Source of the DNA: Streptomyces sp. NBC_00554
Lineage (GTDB): Bacteria; Actinomycetota; Actinomycetes; Streptomycetales; Streptomycetaceae
Direction of reading: 5' to 3'
DNA length: 64,000 bases
Assembly: GCF_041431135.1 (NCBI RefSeq)
Contig: NZ_CP107799.1
Location: forward strand, 744,001-808,000
Below the pieces are notes generated by a model, which saw only the letters and a list, made by a program, of their open reading frames with translations, did no database searches and was not told where the DNA came from. The translations under genes were made by a program, and so were the position numbers. The first letter of the stretch is position 1. Every line of letters begins with the position of its first letter. Of this stretch, positions 1-9,093 are shown one piece after another.

Positions 1-1
1 C

Positions 2-1183
2 ACCGCCGCCACCGCGCAGAGTTCCGCAGCCGCCGAGCTGCGCGAGGTGATGTTCGTGGGCAACAACTGGGACGGCACCGCCGATGTCATCAAGTCCACC
101 GGTGACTTCGCGAAGATCGGCCGGATCAACGTCGTGCCGGACAAGGAAGCCCGGCTGGCCGCGATCAACGCCGATCCGATCAAGTGGATCTACTTCCTCG
201 CCATTCGCAACGGCGTCGGGGAGGGCCACGACCAGTTCGTCGACGACATGTACTCCACGCCCGACGGCAAGTCGATGGTCGTCTCCCGCCCGAGCTTCGC
301 CGATGTCGTCTCCATCGACCTCGCCACCGGGAACATCAACTGGCGCTTCGCCGTGTCCGGTTACCGCTCCGACCACATGGCGGTTTCTCCGGACGGCACC
401 CGTGTCGCGGTCTCCGCCTCGACCGGGAACACCGTGCACGTCCTCGACATCAACACCGGCAAGCAGCTCGGCTCCTTCGCCACCGGTGACAAGCCGCACG
501 AGAACATCTTCACGAGCGACGGCAAGTACATCTGGAACATGGCCATCGGTGACGTCAACACCGCCCTCGACGACCCGTGGCTGGACTGGACGAAGGGCAA
601 CCGGTACATCACCGTCGTCGACGCGGCCACCTTCCAGCAGGTCAAGGTGATCGACATGCGTCAGCGGCTGGACGCGATCGGTCTCACGGACTACTCCGAC
701 GCGGTACGGCCCGCCGCGTTCAGCGCCGACGAGTCCAAGCTGTACTTCCAGGTGTCGTTCTTCAACGGCTTCCTGGAGTACGACATCGCCTCCGACAGGA
801 TCACCCGGGTGAAGACCCTCCCGAAGAACCCGGCGACCAGCACGGACCGCACCACCTGGGTCAACGACTCCCGCCACCACGGCATTTCGATCAACCCCGC
901 GGGCACCAAGCTGTGCATCGCGGGCACGATGGACGACTACGCGACCGTCGTGGACCGGGCGACCCTCCAGGAGGGCCCGCTCGTCACCGCCTCCAAGCCG
1001 TACTGGGCGACCGTCAGCGGTGACGGCAAGTCCTGTGTCATCTCCGAGAGCGGCGCCGACCAGGTCACCGCCATCGACTTCGCCACTGGGCTGAAGACGG
1101 TGTCGGTGCCGGTCGGCGACCACCCCCAGCGCGTTCGCCTCGGCCATGTGGAGGCGAACTGGTCGGCTCCGTCGGCTAGTTGA
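2..1183 (+). CDS. Secreted YVTN/YncE-type beta-propeller protein, 5' end missing
   Basis: The open frame runs off the left edge, so 393 codons are visible and the true start lies outside the window. The first visible residues (TAATAQSSAAAELREV) look like the end of a signal-peptide region followed by the mature protein, which suggests an exported protein. The body shows repeated propeller-blade motifs such as VVDAATFQQVKVIDM, VSPDGTRVAV, FTSDGKYIWN and SGDGKSCVIS, each with the PDG/SDG turn and a VxDxxT strand. This is typical of YVTN/YncE or cytochrome d1-like seven-bladed propellers. Such proteins usually act as extracellular binding scaffolds, and no catalytic residues can be named. It ends tail-to-tail with the GH5 gene, the two stop regions overlapping by 8 bases. 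The fold is fairly sure, the role unknown. Confidence 0.75.
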   Translation, partial: TAATAQSSAAAELREVMFVGNNWDGTADVIKSTGDFAKIGRINVVPDKEARLAAINADPIKWIYFLAIRNGVGEGHDQFVDDMYSTPDGKSMVVSRPSFADVVSIDLATGNINWRFAVSGYRSDHMAVSPDGTRVAVSASTGNTVHVLDINTGKQLGSFATGDKPHENIFTSDGKYIWNMAIGDVNTALDDPWLDWTKGNRYITVVDAATFQQVKVIDMRQRLDAIGLTDYSDAVRPAAFSADESKLYFQVSFFNGFLEYDIASDRITRVKTLPKNPATSTDRTTWVNDSRHHGISINPAGTKLCIAGTMDDYATVVDRATLQEGPLVTASKPYWATVSGDGKSCVISESGADQVTAIDFATGLKTVSVPVGDHPQRVRLGHVEANWSAPSAS

Positions 1184-3044
1184 ACTTCGTCGCAGCCCAG
1201 GACGCCAGTTCGGTCCGGGCCGCGCTCAGCAGAGTGGCGGACGGAGCGGTCGCCCCGTTCGTGACCAGCGCGTAGTGCAGAGTCCCCGAGCCGGCAGCGG
1301 TGAGCAGGAGGCGGCGGCTTCCGGTGCCGCCCGGCTCGGGGGCCACCGCGATCGGGGTCGTCGTGGTGTACGAGGGCGGGGTGGCGGTCGTACCGAGGTC
1401 GGAGACGACTGTGGTGGACGACGTCGGGAAGGACGCCGGGAGATGGAGTTCCGTGGGAGCGCTCGTGCCGTCGGAACGCCAGACCAGAAGGCTGTACTGA
1501 CCTGATCCCACGAGCTGGGAGACATTGGGCAGGGAGCTCGGAACCGGGTTCCAGGTCAGCGTCGTGGAACCGTCCCGCGACCGGTCCTCGTAGGTGAAGG
1601 CGACCGCCGTGCCCGCCGTGGCGCTGGGATAGACGCGGTCCAGCAGGCGGGCGTCCTGGCGCAGCACGACCGTACCCGAGTCGTCGAGGCGTACGGCGGA
1701 GAGGTCCTCGTCGTTCCAGGCGTCACCGGTGGTCAGGACCTTGTCCGGGTTGTCGTTCATCAGCTCGTGATGGCGGCCGTTGTAGATGTCCCACTGCCAC
1801 TGGGTGGCGGAGAGGACCGGGCCGGAGGCGGACGGATTGGACCACCAACTCGCGCCCGGCTGGCGGGAGTCGAAGGCCTGGTACATCGCCTTGAGGACGG
1901 TCGGTGCCTTGTCCGAGACCGACCCGGCCAGCGGGTGGCCGAACTCGCTGATGGTCGCCGTCGTGCCGGCGGCCGACGCCCGGTCGCGCACCGTCCCGAA
2001 GTCGGTGGCGTACTGGCCGTCCCCCGCCTTGCCCCACATCAGAATGCCCGAGATCGCCTTCTGGTCGTAGAAGTGGGTGTTGAACACATAGCGCGGGCCG
2101 ATGGTGCCCGCGTCCAGCAGTCCGCCCTCCTGCTTCTGGGAGCTGATGTTGGCGTTCCAGAAGAGGTTCGGTTCGACGAAGGCGGGCTTGGCCTGCCAGC
2201 CGGCCGCGTCCATCCGGGCCCGGAACTTCACATAGAAGGGCCAGAGCACATCGCGTTCCCACGTGCGGCTCGTCTGACCGGAGTCGTACGTGCCCGCGTG
2301 CGGCTCGTTGTACGGGTCGAAGCCGACGACGCTCGCGAACTGGGTGGTGGTGAGGTGCTGTTTGACGTAGGCCATGGTCGCCTGGGCCGTGGTGAGGAAG
2401 GCGTCCTGGAGTCCGTACGTGTTGTGCCAGAAGTCGTACGACGCCTTTGTCACGGCCTGGTTCTGGGTGATGTTCTGGCCCCAGAAGATGCAGATCCCGC
2501 ACGACTCCTGGGGGTAATTCCCGGCTTCCACCGCCCACTTGGGGGCACCGTCGCCGGTGTACCAGCTGCCCGAGTTGAAGAGGTAGCGGGAGTAGAGATC
2601 CTGATGGAAGTCGGGATAGACGCGGATTCCCGCGTCGAGAAATGCGCCGATCTGAGCGGTGGCCGCCGCGAGATAGGTGGTGTCGACCTGGCCGCGTACG
2701 GGTTCGGTCTGCGCCCAGGAGAGCAGGAAGCGCACGGTGTTGCCGCCGCCGAGGGCACGCAGTGCCGTGGCCGACTTCTTGGCGTCGGCGACCGACGCGA
2801 AGGGCAGGCCGTTGTTCTCCTCCAGCTTGGTTTCACCGGAGACGTTGTAGCCGCGCAGCACGACCTCGCGGCCGAGCCCGTCGGTGAAGCGGCCGTCCTC
2901 GACGGTGAGGGTGGCAGCCGCGGATTCGTCGAACCAGAGGGAGTCGGGGAGGGGGGCCGCGGCGGCGGGCTGGATGCCCGCCGCCGTGAGGAAGCCGGTG
3001 AGGAGCACGAGGACGCCGAGCAGACGCGCACGTAACTTCGACAT
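1176..3044 (-). CDS. Secreted glycoside hydrolase family 5 (endoglycoceramidase-like)
   Basis: A 622-aa exported glycosidase. The chosen ATG gives a clean Sec signal peptide: MSKLRAR, a hydrophobic core LLGVLVLLTGFLTAAG, then an AAAA processing region. A GTG 39 bases upstream is possible but would place extra residues ahead of the signal. After the signal comes LGREVVLRGYNVSGETK, the start of a TIM barrel. GFDPYNEP (acid/base Glu near residue 245) and ATISEFGHP (nucleophile Glu near 366) are the two GH5 catalytic motifs. GGGNTVRFLLSW and DFHQDLYS also fit the endoglycosylceramidase/cellulase branch. The last 170 residues look like a beta-sandwich accessory domain. The substrate (glycolipid or beta-glucan) cannot be decided. 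It is transcribed alone, converging on the propeller gene. Confidence 0.85.
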   Translation of the reverse strand: MSKLRARLLGVLVLLTGFLTAAGIQPAAAAPLPDSLWFDESAAATLTVEDGRFTDGLGREVVLRGYNVSGETKLEENNGLPFASVADAKKSATALRALGGGNTVRFLLSWAQTEPVRGQVDTTYLAAATAQIGAFLDAGIRVYPDFHQDLYSRYLFNSGSWYTGDGAPKWAVEAGNYPQESCGICIFWGQNITQNQAVTKASYDFWHNTYGLQDAFLTTAQATMAYVKQHLTTTQFASVVGFDPYNEPHAGTYDSGQTSRTWERDVLWPFYVKFRARMDAAGWQAKPAFVEPNLFWNANISSQKQEGGLLDAGTIGPRYVFNTHFYDQKAISGILMWGKAGDGQYATDFGTVRDRASAAGTTATISEFGHPLAGSVSDKAPTVLKAMYQAFDSRQPGASWWSNPSASGPVLSATQWQWDIYNGRHHELMNDNPDKVLTTGDAWNDEDLSAVRLDDSGTVVLRQDARLLDRVYPSATAGTAVAFTYEDRSRDGSTTLTWNPVPSSLPNVSQLVGSGQYSLLVWRSDGTSAPTELHLPASFPTSSTTVVSDLGTTATPPSYTTTTPIAVAPEPGGTGSRRLLLTAAGSGTLHYALVTNGATAPSATLLSAARTELASWAATKFN

Positions 3045-3134
3045 GTTCACTACAGTCGCGGCCGCTCCAGAAGCCGTCAACACCCCTGACTCATGAGTAA
3101 GTTTCTCGTTTCACCGGGCGCCGGGGCAGCTCTG

Positions 3135-3198
3135 GTTCAGACCCGGCGCACGTCAGGTTCAAACCCCGCGCGGGTCACTTTCAGACCCGGCGCGTCAC
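3135..3198 (-). repeat. Three tandem imperfect 20-22-base repeats spanning a stop codon
   Basis: Reading the minus strand there are three adjacent units: 3198-3179, 3178-3157 and 3156-3135. The outer two share the core CGCCGGGTCTGAA; the middle one has diverged (GCGGGGTTTGAAC). The first unit is the 3' end of the GTPase gene including its TGA, so the gene end appears to have been copied downstream twice. There is no U-tract, so this is not an obvious terminator. Confidence 0.6.
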
Positions 3199-5160
3199 GT
3201 TAAGCAGGTACTCCTTCCGGTCGAGCGGGTTGAGATCGGTCCTCGGACGGTCCGCGACCGTGCCGCGAACGACCGGCGCGTAGTGGTCGAAGACGCACTC
3301 CAGCTCGCCTTCGCCACGCGTCAACCCCGGTAGCTGCTGCTCCAGTTGATGCACCTGCGCGACCGGGATCCGGCCCTCCAGCACACTCGTCGCGCCGTGC
3401 GTCTGGGTGCTCTGCGGAACGGCGCGCTGTTTCGCGAGCACGGGCAGCACCGCGCCCAGCGTGTCCGCCGGGGCCTCCAGGCGGAAGCGGTGCATCGGCT
3501 CGTACACCCGCGTGCCCGCCTCCCGGAGGGCGCTCATCACCACGAGCGGTGTCAGCCCGCGGAAGTCGGCGCCCGTGCTGGACATGCTCTTGTCGAAGCC
3601 CTGGTGGGCGTGGCTCTGCCTTGGCGAGTAGCCGGAATGCGTCATGGTGACCGTGCAGTCGGTGACCTGCCATCCGTGGATTCCCTGCGCCAGCGTCTCC
3701 TTGACGGTGTCCTCGACCGCCTTGAAGAACGCGTACGGCATCGCCCCGAGTTCGACCTCAAGGCGGAATTCCACACCCGAATCGAGAGGCCCCGGATCGA
3801 TGCGCAGTCCGACGGTCGCGAGAAAGGGATTGGGGTCCTTGCCGTTGAACTCGACGGCCCTACCCGTACCGGCCGGCCTTTCGATGCACAGAGGTGTCGT
3901 CTCGCGGAACAGGACGTCAATGCCGAATTCATCGGCAAGGGTTGCCTGAATGACCTCCTTCTGGACCTCACCGTAGAGCGATACGGAGGTTTCCTTACGT
4001 ACCTCGTCCTGGCGCAGATCGATCAGCGGGTCCTGCTCGGCGAGTTGGGTGAGCGCGAGGTGCAGGGCCCCTTTGTCGCCCGGACGGCAGGGGGTCACGA
4101 CCGTTTCGAGGGTGGGCGGTGAGAAATGGAGCTCGTCCGACGACGATTTCCGCGGCAGGCCGAGGGGGTCGCCGATCCGGATGTCTCCGAGGCCCCAGAG
4201 CTTGCCGATCCGCCCCGCGGCCACGGAGGTCTCACGGACGGCCGAGCCGCCGTCGAAGACGCTGATCGCGGTGACCTTCCCCTCCTCGCCGTCGCGGAAG
4301 TTCAGCCGGTCACGCGTCCGCAGGGTCCCGGAGAACATCCGCGCATACGCGATCTTCTCCCCCGCGGGACCACGCTCGACCTTGAAGACGGTCCCCGACA
4401 CCGGGCCGTCCGCATCGCCCTCACCGGAGGGCAGCAACTCCTTGATCCCGCCCATCAGTTCCGCGATACCCGCGCCCGTCGTCGCCGAGCCGAAGTACAC
4501 CGGGTGCACCAGGGCCTGCCCGGTCTGCCGGCCGAGTGCGGCGCGGAGCCGGCCGTCCGAGACACGACCCTCGACATACGCGGCCAGCAGCTCGTCGTCG
4601 TGCTCGGCGAGCAGGTCGAGCAGCGGCGCCCTCAGCCGGGCGTCGTCGAAGGGGGTGAAGTGGGCGTCCCTCGTCCCCCGTTCACCGACCGCGCCCATCG
4701 GGACGATCGCGGGGGTGAGCCGCGCGGAGATCTTCTCCAGCACGCGCTCGTACTGCGCACCACCCCGGTCGATCTTGTTCACGAAGACGAGCGTCGGAAT
4801 CCGCAGCCGCTGGAGCGTCCGCATCAGCACACGGGTCTGCGCCTGTACGCCCTCCACGGCCGAGACGACGAGCACGGCGCCGTCGAGCACGCTCAGCACC
4901 CGCTCCACCTCGGCGATGAAGTCCGGGTGACCGGGTGTGTCGATCAGATTGACCGTGACGTCGTCGATCGCGAAGGAGACGACGGCGGATTTGATCGTGA
5001 TGCCTCGCTGCCGTTCCAGCGCGAGGGAATCGGTCTGGGTGGATCCGTCGTCGACGCTGCCGATCTCGTCGATGACCCCGACGGCGTGCAGCAGCCGCTC
5101 GGTGAGGCTTGTCTTACCGGCGTCTACGTGCGCCAGAATTCCCAAGTTGAGCATATGCAC
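3181..5160 (-). CDS. TetM/OtrA-like ribosomal protection GTPase
   Basis: A 659-aa translational GTPase of the elongation factor G-like tetracycline ribosomal-protection family, the length usual for TetM, TetO and OtrA. The P-loop AHVDAGKT is at residues 10-17, QRGITI marks switch I, DTPGHPDF is G3 and NKID is G4. The EF-G domain II to V layout follows, with LYGEVQKEVIQATL and GLTRGEGELECVFDHY near the C-terminus as in OtrA. Family members bind the ribosome and dislodge tetracycline, and Streptomyces copies occur both in producers and as general resistance genes. Start: GTG at 5160 gives an N-terminus collinear with OtrA-type proteins; ATG at 5154 is the alternative. The SD match before either is poorly spaced (AAAGGA, 11 bases from GTG), whereas an overlapping upstream ORF has a good one. 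Confidence 0.92.
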   Translation of the reverse strand: MHMLNLGILAHVDAGKTSLTERLLHAVGVIDEIGSVDDGSTQTDSLALERQRGITIKSAVVSFAIDDVTVNLIDTPGHPDFIAEVERVLSVLDGAVLVVSAVEGVQAQTRVLMRTLQRLRIPTLVFVNKIDRGGAQYERVLEKISARLTPAIVPMGAVGERGTRDAHFTPFDDARLRAPLLDLLAEHDDELLAAYVEGRVSDGRLRAALGRQTGQALVHPVYFGSATTGAGIAELMGGIKELLPSGEGDADGPVSGTVFKVERGPAGEKIAYARMFSGTLRTRDRLNFRDGEEGKVTAISVFDGGSAVRETSVAAGRIGKLWGLGDIRIGDPLGLPRKSSSDELHFSPPTLETVVTPCRPGDKGALHLALTQLAEQDPLIDLRQDEVRKETSVSLYGEVQKEVIQATLADEFGIDVLFRETTPLCIERPAGTGRAVEFNGKDPNPFLATVGLRIDPGPLDSGVEFRLEVELGAMPYAFFKAVEDTVKETLAQGIHGWQVTDCTVTMTHSGYSPRQSHAHQGFDKSMSSTGADFRGLTPLVVMSALREAGTRVYEPMHRFRLEAPADTLGAVLPVLAKQRAVPQSTQTHGATSVLEGRIPVAQVHQLEQQLPGLTRGEGELECVFDHYAPVVRGTVADRPRTDLNPLDRKEYLLNVTRRV

Positions 5161-5224
5161 CGGGTGTCATGTCCTTTGAAGTGGGAGTGATTCCTTCCTG
5201 GGTGGACATGAACGGTGCGCGCAT
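5114..5224 (-). CDS. Candidate 36-aa leader ORF overlapping the GTPase start
   Basis: On the minus strand a perfect AAGGAG lies 5 bases before an ATG (5224-5222). It opens a 36-codon frame (MRAPFMSTQEGITPT...) that ends at TAA 5116-5114, inside the GTPase gene but in another frame. It therefore covers the GTPase start codon. The arrangement recalls leader-peptide control of antibiotic-resistance genes such as tetM and erm, where slow or stalled translation of a leader changes expression of the resistance gene. The peptide sequence itself is not recognised. Only position, SD and overlap support it. Confidence 0.4.
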   Translation of the reverse strand: MRAPFMSTQEGITPTSKDMTPGAYAQLGNSGARRRR

Positions 5225-5415
5225 TGCTGCTCCTTGATCCCGGTGAACTCGTCCCGAGCAGTGCAGCAGGTCGCCGCACACCACGGCAACGGATTAACGC
5301 TCAACAAATGCCTGTCGCGACACTCGCCCCTGTCAGGGGGCCGTCCTAGAGTGACGCCCATCACGTCCGGTGGCTGATTCCCCACCACCCCTCGCACGGT
5401 TCCCTGGGAGGGCAC

Positions 5416-5886
5416 ATGACCCGTATCTCGGTGAAGGTGGACGGCACGACGTACGAGGACGAGGTGGAACCCCGTCTCCTGCTGATCCACTATCTGCGTG
5501 ACCGGCTGGGTCTGACCGGCACCCCGATCGGCTGCGACACCTCCAACTGCGGGGCGTGCACGGTCGACCTGGACGGGGTGACCGTCAAGAGCTGCTCGGT
5601 GCTCGCCGTCCAGGCGGACGGGGGCGAAGTGACGACGGTCCAGGGGCTGGCCCGCGACGGCGAGTGGCATCCGCTGCAGAAGGCGTTCCACGAGCGGCAC
5701 GCGCTCCAGTGCGGCTACTGCACGCCCGGGATGATCATGGCGGCCCGCGATCTGCTCCGCGAGAACCCGGAGCCGGGTGCGAAGGACGTGCGGGAGGCCC
5801 TGGAGGGCAACCTCTGCCGGTGCACCGGCTACCAGAACATCGTGCGCGCGGTCCTCGCCGCCTCCGGACAGGAGGTCTCGACATGA
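5416..5886 (+). CDS. coxS: Molybdenum hydroxylase small [2Fe-2S] subunit (CoxS-like)
   Basis: A 156-aa iron-sulfur subunit of the xanthine oxidase/CO dehydrogenase family that carries electrons from the molybdenum site to FAD. The plant-type ferredoxin cluster ligands are C40, C45, C48 and C60 (GCDTSNCGACTVDLDG...SC). The second, helical domain has C99, C102, C134 and C136 (CGYCTPG ... CRCTGYQ). Length and spacing are standard. The ATG follows GGGAGGG closely. It is the first gene of a six-gene operon and its stop overlaps the next start as ATGA. The 255-base region upstream, shared with the divergent GTPase gene, should hold the promoter. Confidence 0.93.
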   Translation: MTRISVKVDGTTYEDEVEPRLLLIHYLRDRLGLTGTPIGCDTSNCGACTVDLDGVTVKSCSVLAVQADGGEVTTVQGLARDGEWHPLQKAFHERHALQCGYCTPGMIMAARDLLRENPEPGAKDVREALEGNLCRCTGYQNIVRAVLAASGQEVST

Positions 5887-8243
5887 GTGGGACAACGGAG
5901 CGGGAGGTCGGGCGTTCCCGGCCCCGCAAGGAGGACGCGCGGCTCGTCACCGGCCAGACCAACTGGACGGACAACATCAGCGTCAACGGCCTGCTGCATC
6001 TGGCGATCCTGCGCAGCCCCATGGCGCACGCCCGCATCGACCGGATCGACGTCGCTCCGGCACGTGAACAGCCCGGCGTGGTGGCCGCGTTCAGCGGCGC
6101 CGATCTCGCCGAGGGCCTCGGCTCGCTGCCGTGCGCCTGGCCGGTCACCGAGGACATCGTCCACCCCGACCACCCGCCGATCGCGGTCGACGAGGTCCGC
6201 TACGCGGGCGACCCGGTGGCCGTCGTCGTGGCCCGCGACCGGTACGCGGCCGCCGACGCCCTGGAGTTCATCGAGGTCGACTACGCGCCCCTGCCCCCGG
6301 TCCTCGATCTGGAGGCCGCCCTCGCCGAGGACGCCCCGCTGGTCCACGCCGACAAGGGCACCAACCGCTGCTACGACTGGCCGCTCGCCACTGGCGAGGA
6401 CTACGCGACCGTCCGGCAGCGCGCCGACGTCGTGCTGCGCAGGCGCTACGTCCAGCAGCGGCTCATTCCCAACGCCATGGAGCCGCGCGCCGTCGTCGTC
6501 ACCCCGCTCGCAGCCTCCGGCGAGTACACCGTCTACTCCTCCACCCAGATCCCGCACATCCTGCGGATCATGTTGTCCGTCGTCACGGGCGTCCCCGAGC
6601 ACAAGCTGCGCGTAATCGCCCCCGACGTGGGCGGCGGCTTCGGCTCCAAGCTCCAGGTGTACGGCGAGGAAGCGCTCGCCCTCGCCGTCGCGCGCCGGCT
6701 GGGACGGCCGGTGAAGTGGACCGAGTCGCGTTCCGAGGGCTATCTCGCGACCCACCACGGCCGCGGCATGATCCAGGACATCGAGATCGCCGCCACCCGC
6801 GAGGGCAAGCTGCTCGGCCTCAAGGTCGATCTCCTCGCCGACATGGGCGCGTATCTGATGCTCGTCACGCCGGGCATCCCGATCCTGGGCGCCTTCATGT
6901 ACCCGGGCATCTACAAGATGGACGCATACGACCTCACCATCACCGGCGTGTTCACGACCAAGACGCCCACGGACGCCTATCGCGGCGCAGGGCGCCCCGA
7001 GGCGACGTACGCCATCGAACGGATCATGGACGAGCTGGCCGTCGAACTCAGCCTGGATCCAGTCGAGTTGAGGCGCCGCAACTGGATCGGCCACGAGGAG
7101 TTCCCGTACACCTCCATCGCGGGCCTGACGTACGACAGCGGCAACTACGAAGCCGCCACGGACAAGGCGCTCGCGCTCTTCGGATACGACGAGCTGCGGG
7201 CGGAGCAGCAGAAGCGGAACGAGCGCGGTGACGTCGTGCGCCTGGGCATCGGCGTGTCCACGTACACCGAGATGTGCGGGCTGGCGCCGAGCCGGGTGCT
7301 GCGGGATCTGCGGTACTCCGCCGGGGGCTGGGAGGCGGCGAGCATCCGGATGCTGCCGACCGGCAAGGTCGAGGTGGTCACGGGCACCAGTCCGCACGGG
7401 CAGGGGCATGTGACCTGCTGGAGTCAGATCGCCGCCGATGTGCTGGGGGTGCCCTTCGAGGACATCGAGGTGCTGCACGGCGACACCAAGACGGCGCCGC
7501 AGGGCATGGACACCTACGGTTCGCGCTCGCTCGTCGTCGGTGGGGCCGCCGTGCACCACGCCGGTCAGAAGGTGGTGGAGAAGGCGCGGAAGGTGGCCGC
7601 GCATCTGCTCGAGGCCAACGAGCACGACCTCGAGTTCACCCGCGGCGTGTTCTCCGTGAAGGGCTCGCCCGACGCACGCAAGACCATTCAGGAGATCGCC
7701 TTCGAGACGTTCTCCTCGCACGACCTGCCCGACGGCATGGAACCCACCATCAACGCCGAGCACCTCGTCGATCCGGAGAACTTCTCCTACCCGCACGGCA
7801 CCCACCTGTGCGCGGTGGAGATCGACACCGAGACCGGGCGGACGACCATCCGGTCGTACGTCTGTGTCGACGACGTCGGCCGGGTCATCAACCCGATGAT
7901 CGTCGAGGGCCAGGTGCACGGCGGTGTCGCGCAGGGCATCGCGCAGGCCCTGTACGAGGAGGCCGTGTACGACGACGACGGCAACCTGGTATCCGGGACG
8001 ATGGCCGACTATCTCGTGCCCTCGGCTGCCGACCTGCCCGAGTTCGTGACCGGCAGGACCGAGACGCCCGCCACGTCAAACCCCCTGGGATCAAAGGGAG
8101 TTGGCGAAGCGGGGACCATCGCCTCGACGCCCGCCGTGGTCAACGCGATCGTGGACGCGCTGCGCCCACTGGGCGTGACCGAGGTGGCGATGCCCTGTAC
8201 GCCGCAGCGGGTGTGGCAAGCGATCGAGGAGGCGTCGGCATGA
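5883..8243 (+). CDS. coxL: Molybdenum hydroxylase large subunit, form II CODH-like
   Basis: A 786-aa catalytic subunit binding molybdopterin cytosine dinucleotide. The active-site loop reads AYRGAGR (residues 365-371). This is the form II signature; genuine CO-oxidising form I enzymes carry AYxCSFR with the Cys that holds copper. GVGEAG contains the conserved base Glu (E742). GGGFGSK and GQGHVT are cofactor-binding segments. The protein therefore probably hydroxylates an organic substrate (aldehyde, purine or other N-heterocycle) rather than CO. The start ATG overlaps the coxS stop, and the stop overlaps the next start in the same way, indicating translational coupling. The symbol is used in the family sense only. 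Confidence 0.9.
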   Translation: MSGTTEREVGRSRPRKEDARLVTGQTNWTDNISVNGLLHLAILRSPMAHARIDRIDVAPAREQPGVVAAFSGADLAEGLGSLPCAWPVTEDIVHPDHPPIAVDEVRYAGDPVAVVVARDRYAAADALEFIEVDYAPLPPVLDLEAALAEDAPLVHADKGTNRCYDWPLATGEDYATVRQRADVVLRRRYVQQRLIPNAMEPRAVVVTPLAASGEYTVYSSTQIPHILRIMLSVVTGVPEHKLRVIAPDVGGGFGSKLQVYGEEALALAVARRLGRPVKWTESRSEGYLATHHGRGMIQDIEIAATREGKLLGLKVDLLADMGAYLMLVTPGIPILGAFMYPGIYKMDAYDLTITGVFTTKTPTDAYRGAGRPEATYAIERIMDELAVELSLDPVELRRRNWIGHEEFPYTSIAGLTYDSGNYEAATDKALALFGYDELRAEQQKRNERGDVVRLGIGVSTYTEMCGLAPSRVLRDLRYSAGGWEAASIRMLPTGKVEVVTGTSPHGQGHVTCWSQIAADVLGVPFEDIEVLHGDTKTAPQGMDTYGSRSLVVGGAAVHHAGQKVVEKARKVAAHLLEANEHDLEFTRGVFSVKGSPDARKTIQEIAFETFSSHDLPDGMEPTINAEHLVDPENFSYPHGTHLCAVEIDTETGRTTIRSYVCVDDVGRVINPMIVEGQVHGGVAQGIAQALYEEAVYDDDGNLVSGTMADYLVPSAADLPEFVTGRTETPATSNPLGSKGVGEAGTIASTPAVVNAIVDALRPLGVTEVAMPCTPQRVWQAIEEASA

Positions 8244-9088
8244 TTCCCCCGGCATTCGAGTACGCGAGGCCCACGAGCGTCGACGAGGCTGTGCGCACGC
8301 TCGCGGACGCGGGCGAGGACGCAAAGGTGCTCGCCGGCGGGCAGAGCCTGCTGCCGCTGCTCCGGCTGCGGCTCACCTTCCCGGAACTCGTCGTCGACGT
8401 CGGCCGGATCCCGGAGCTGCGCGGGGTCCGCCAGGGTGAGGGCACGCTGATCATCGGCGCGATGACCTCGCACCACGACGTCATCCGAGACCCGCTGGTG
8501 CGCCGGCACGCGGGACTGCTCGCCGCGGCCACAGCAACGGTCGCCGATCCAGCCATACGCCATCGCGGCACCCTCGGGGGTGCGCTCTCGCACGCCGATC
8601 CGGCCGGTGACCTGCCCGCCGTGATCCTCGCGCTCGACGCGACGCTGATCGCGGAGGGGCCGGCGGGGCGGCGGGCCATCCCGGCCCGCGAGTTCTTCGT
8701 CGACTACCTGCAGTCCGCGCTGCGGCCGGACGAACTGCTGGTGGAGGTGGAGATCCCGACGACCGACGACTGGGGCTTCCACTACGAGAAGTTCCAGCGG
8801 GTCGCGCAGGCCTGGGCGGTGGTCGGCGTGGCGGCGCTGGTACGGCGCGAGAACGGGCAGATCGCCGAGTCGCGGATCGGGCTGACGAACATGGGCTCGA
8901 CACCGCTGCGGGCCGGCGCGACCGAGGACGCGCTGGTCGGCGCCTCCGTGGAGGGCGCGGTCCGGCGGGCCGCCGAGGTGGCGGCGGACGGCACGCATCC
9001 CACGTCCGATCCGTCGGCCTCGCCCGAGTACCGCGCACACCTCGCCCGGGTGCTCACGCGGCGCGCGGTGCTTGCCGCCATGGAGTAG
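8240..9088 (+). CDS. coxM: Molybdenum hydroxylase medium FAD subunit (CoxM-like)
   Basis: A 282-aa FAD-binding subunit that passes electrons from the [2Fe-2S] clusters to the final acceptor. LAGGQSLLPLLRLRL near residues 30-45 is the first FAD-binding loop of the CoxM/XdhB family. TVADPAIRHRGTLGGALSHADPAG near 105-130 contains the second (RNxGTxGG-type) loop. FQRVAQAWAVVGVAAL fits the C-terminal CO_deh_flav_C domain. The start is fixed by ATGA overlap with coxL. Together with coxS and coxL it would form the usual LMS heterotrimer dimer in the cytoplasm. The subunit order S-L-M differs from the classical M-S-L of carboxydotrophs. Confidence 0.92.
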   Translation: MIPPAFEYARPTSVDEAVRTLADAGEDAKVLAGGQSLLPLLRLRLTFPELVVDVGRIPELRGVRQGEGTLIIGAMTSHHDVIRDPLVRRHAGLLAAATATVADPAIRHRGTLGGALSHADPAGDLPAVILALDATLIAEGPAGRRAIPAREFFVDYLQSALRPDELLVEVEIPTTDDWGFHYEKFQRVAQAWAVVGVAALVRRENGQIAESRIGLTNMGSTPLRAGATEDALVGASVEGAVRRAAEVAADGTHPTSDPSASPEYRAHLARVLTRRAVLAAME

Positions 9089-9093
9089 CGCGG

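Noticed and set aside
3130..3180. tRNA-like T-loop (GGTTCAAACCCC)
   Set aside because: No acceptor or anticodon stem can be formed around it; it is part of the repeats at the end of the GTPase gene.
5829..7919. Long antisense open frame under the large molybdenum hydroxylase subunit
   Set aside because: It mirrors a well-conserved gene, is rich in Arg/Gly/Asp/Val/His as expected from reverse reading of high-GC codons, and shows no family motif.
5883..8243. True CO dehydrogenase
   Set aside because: The active-site loop is AYRGAGR, not AYxCSFR; the Cys that holds copper is missing.
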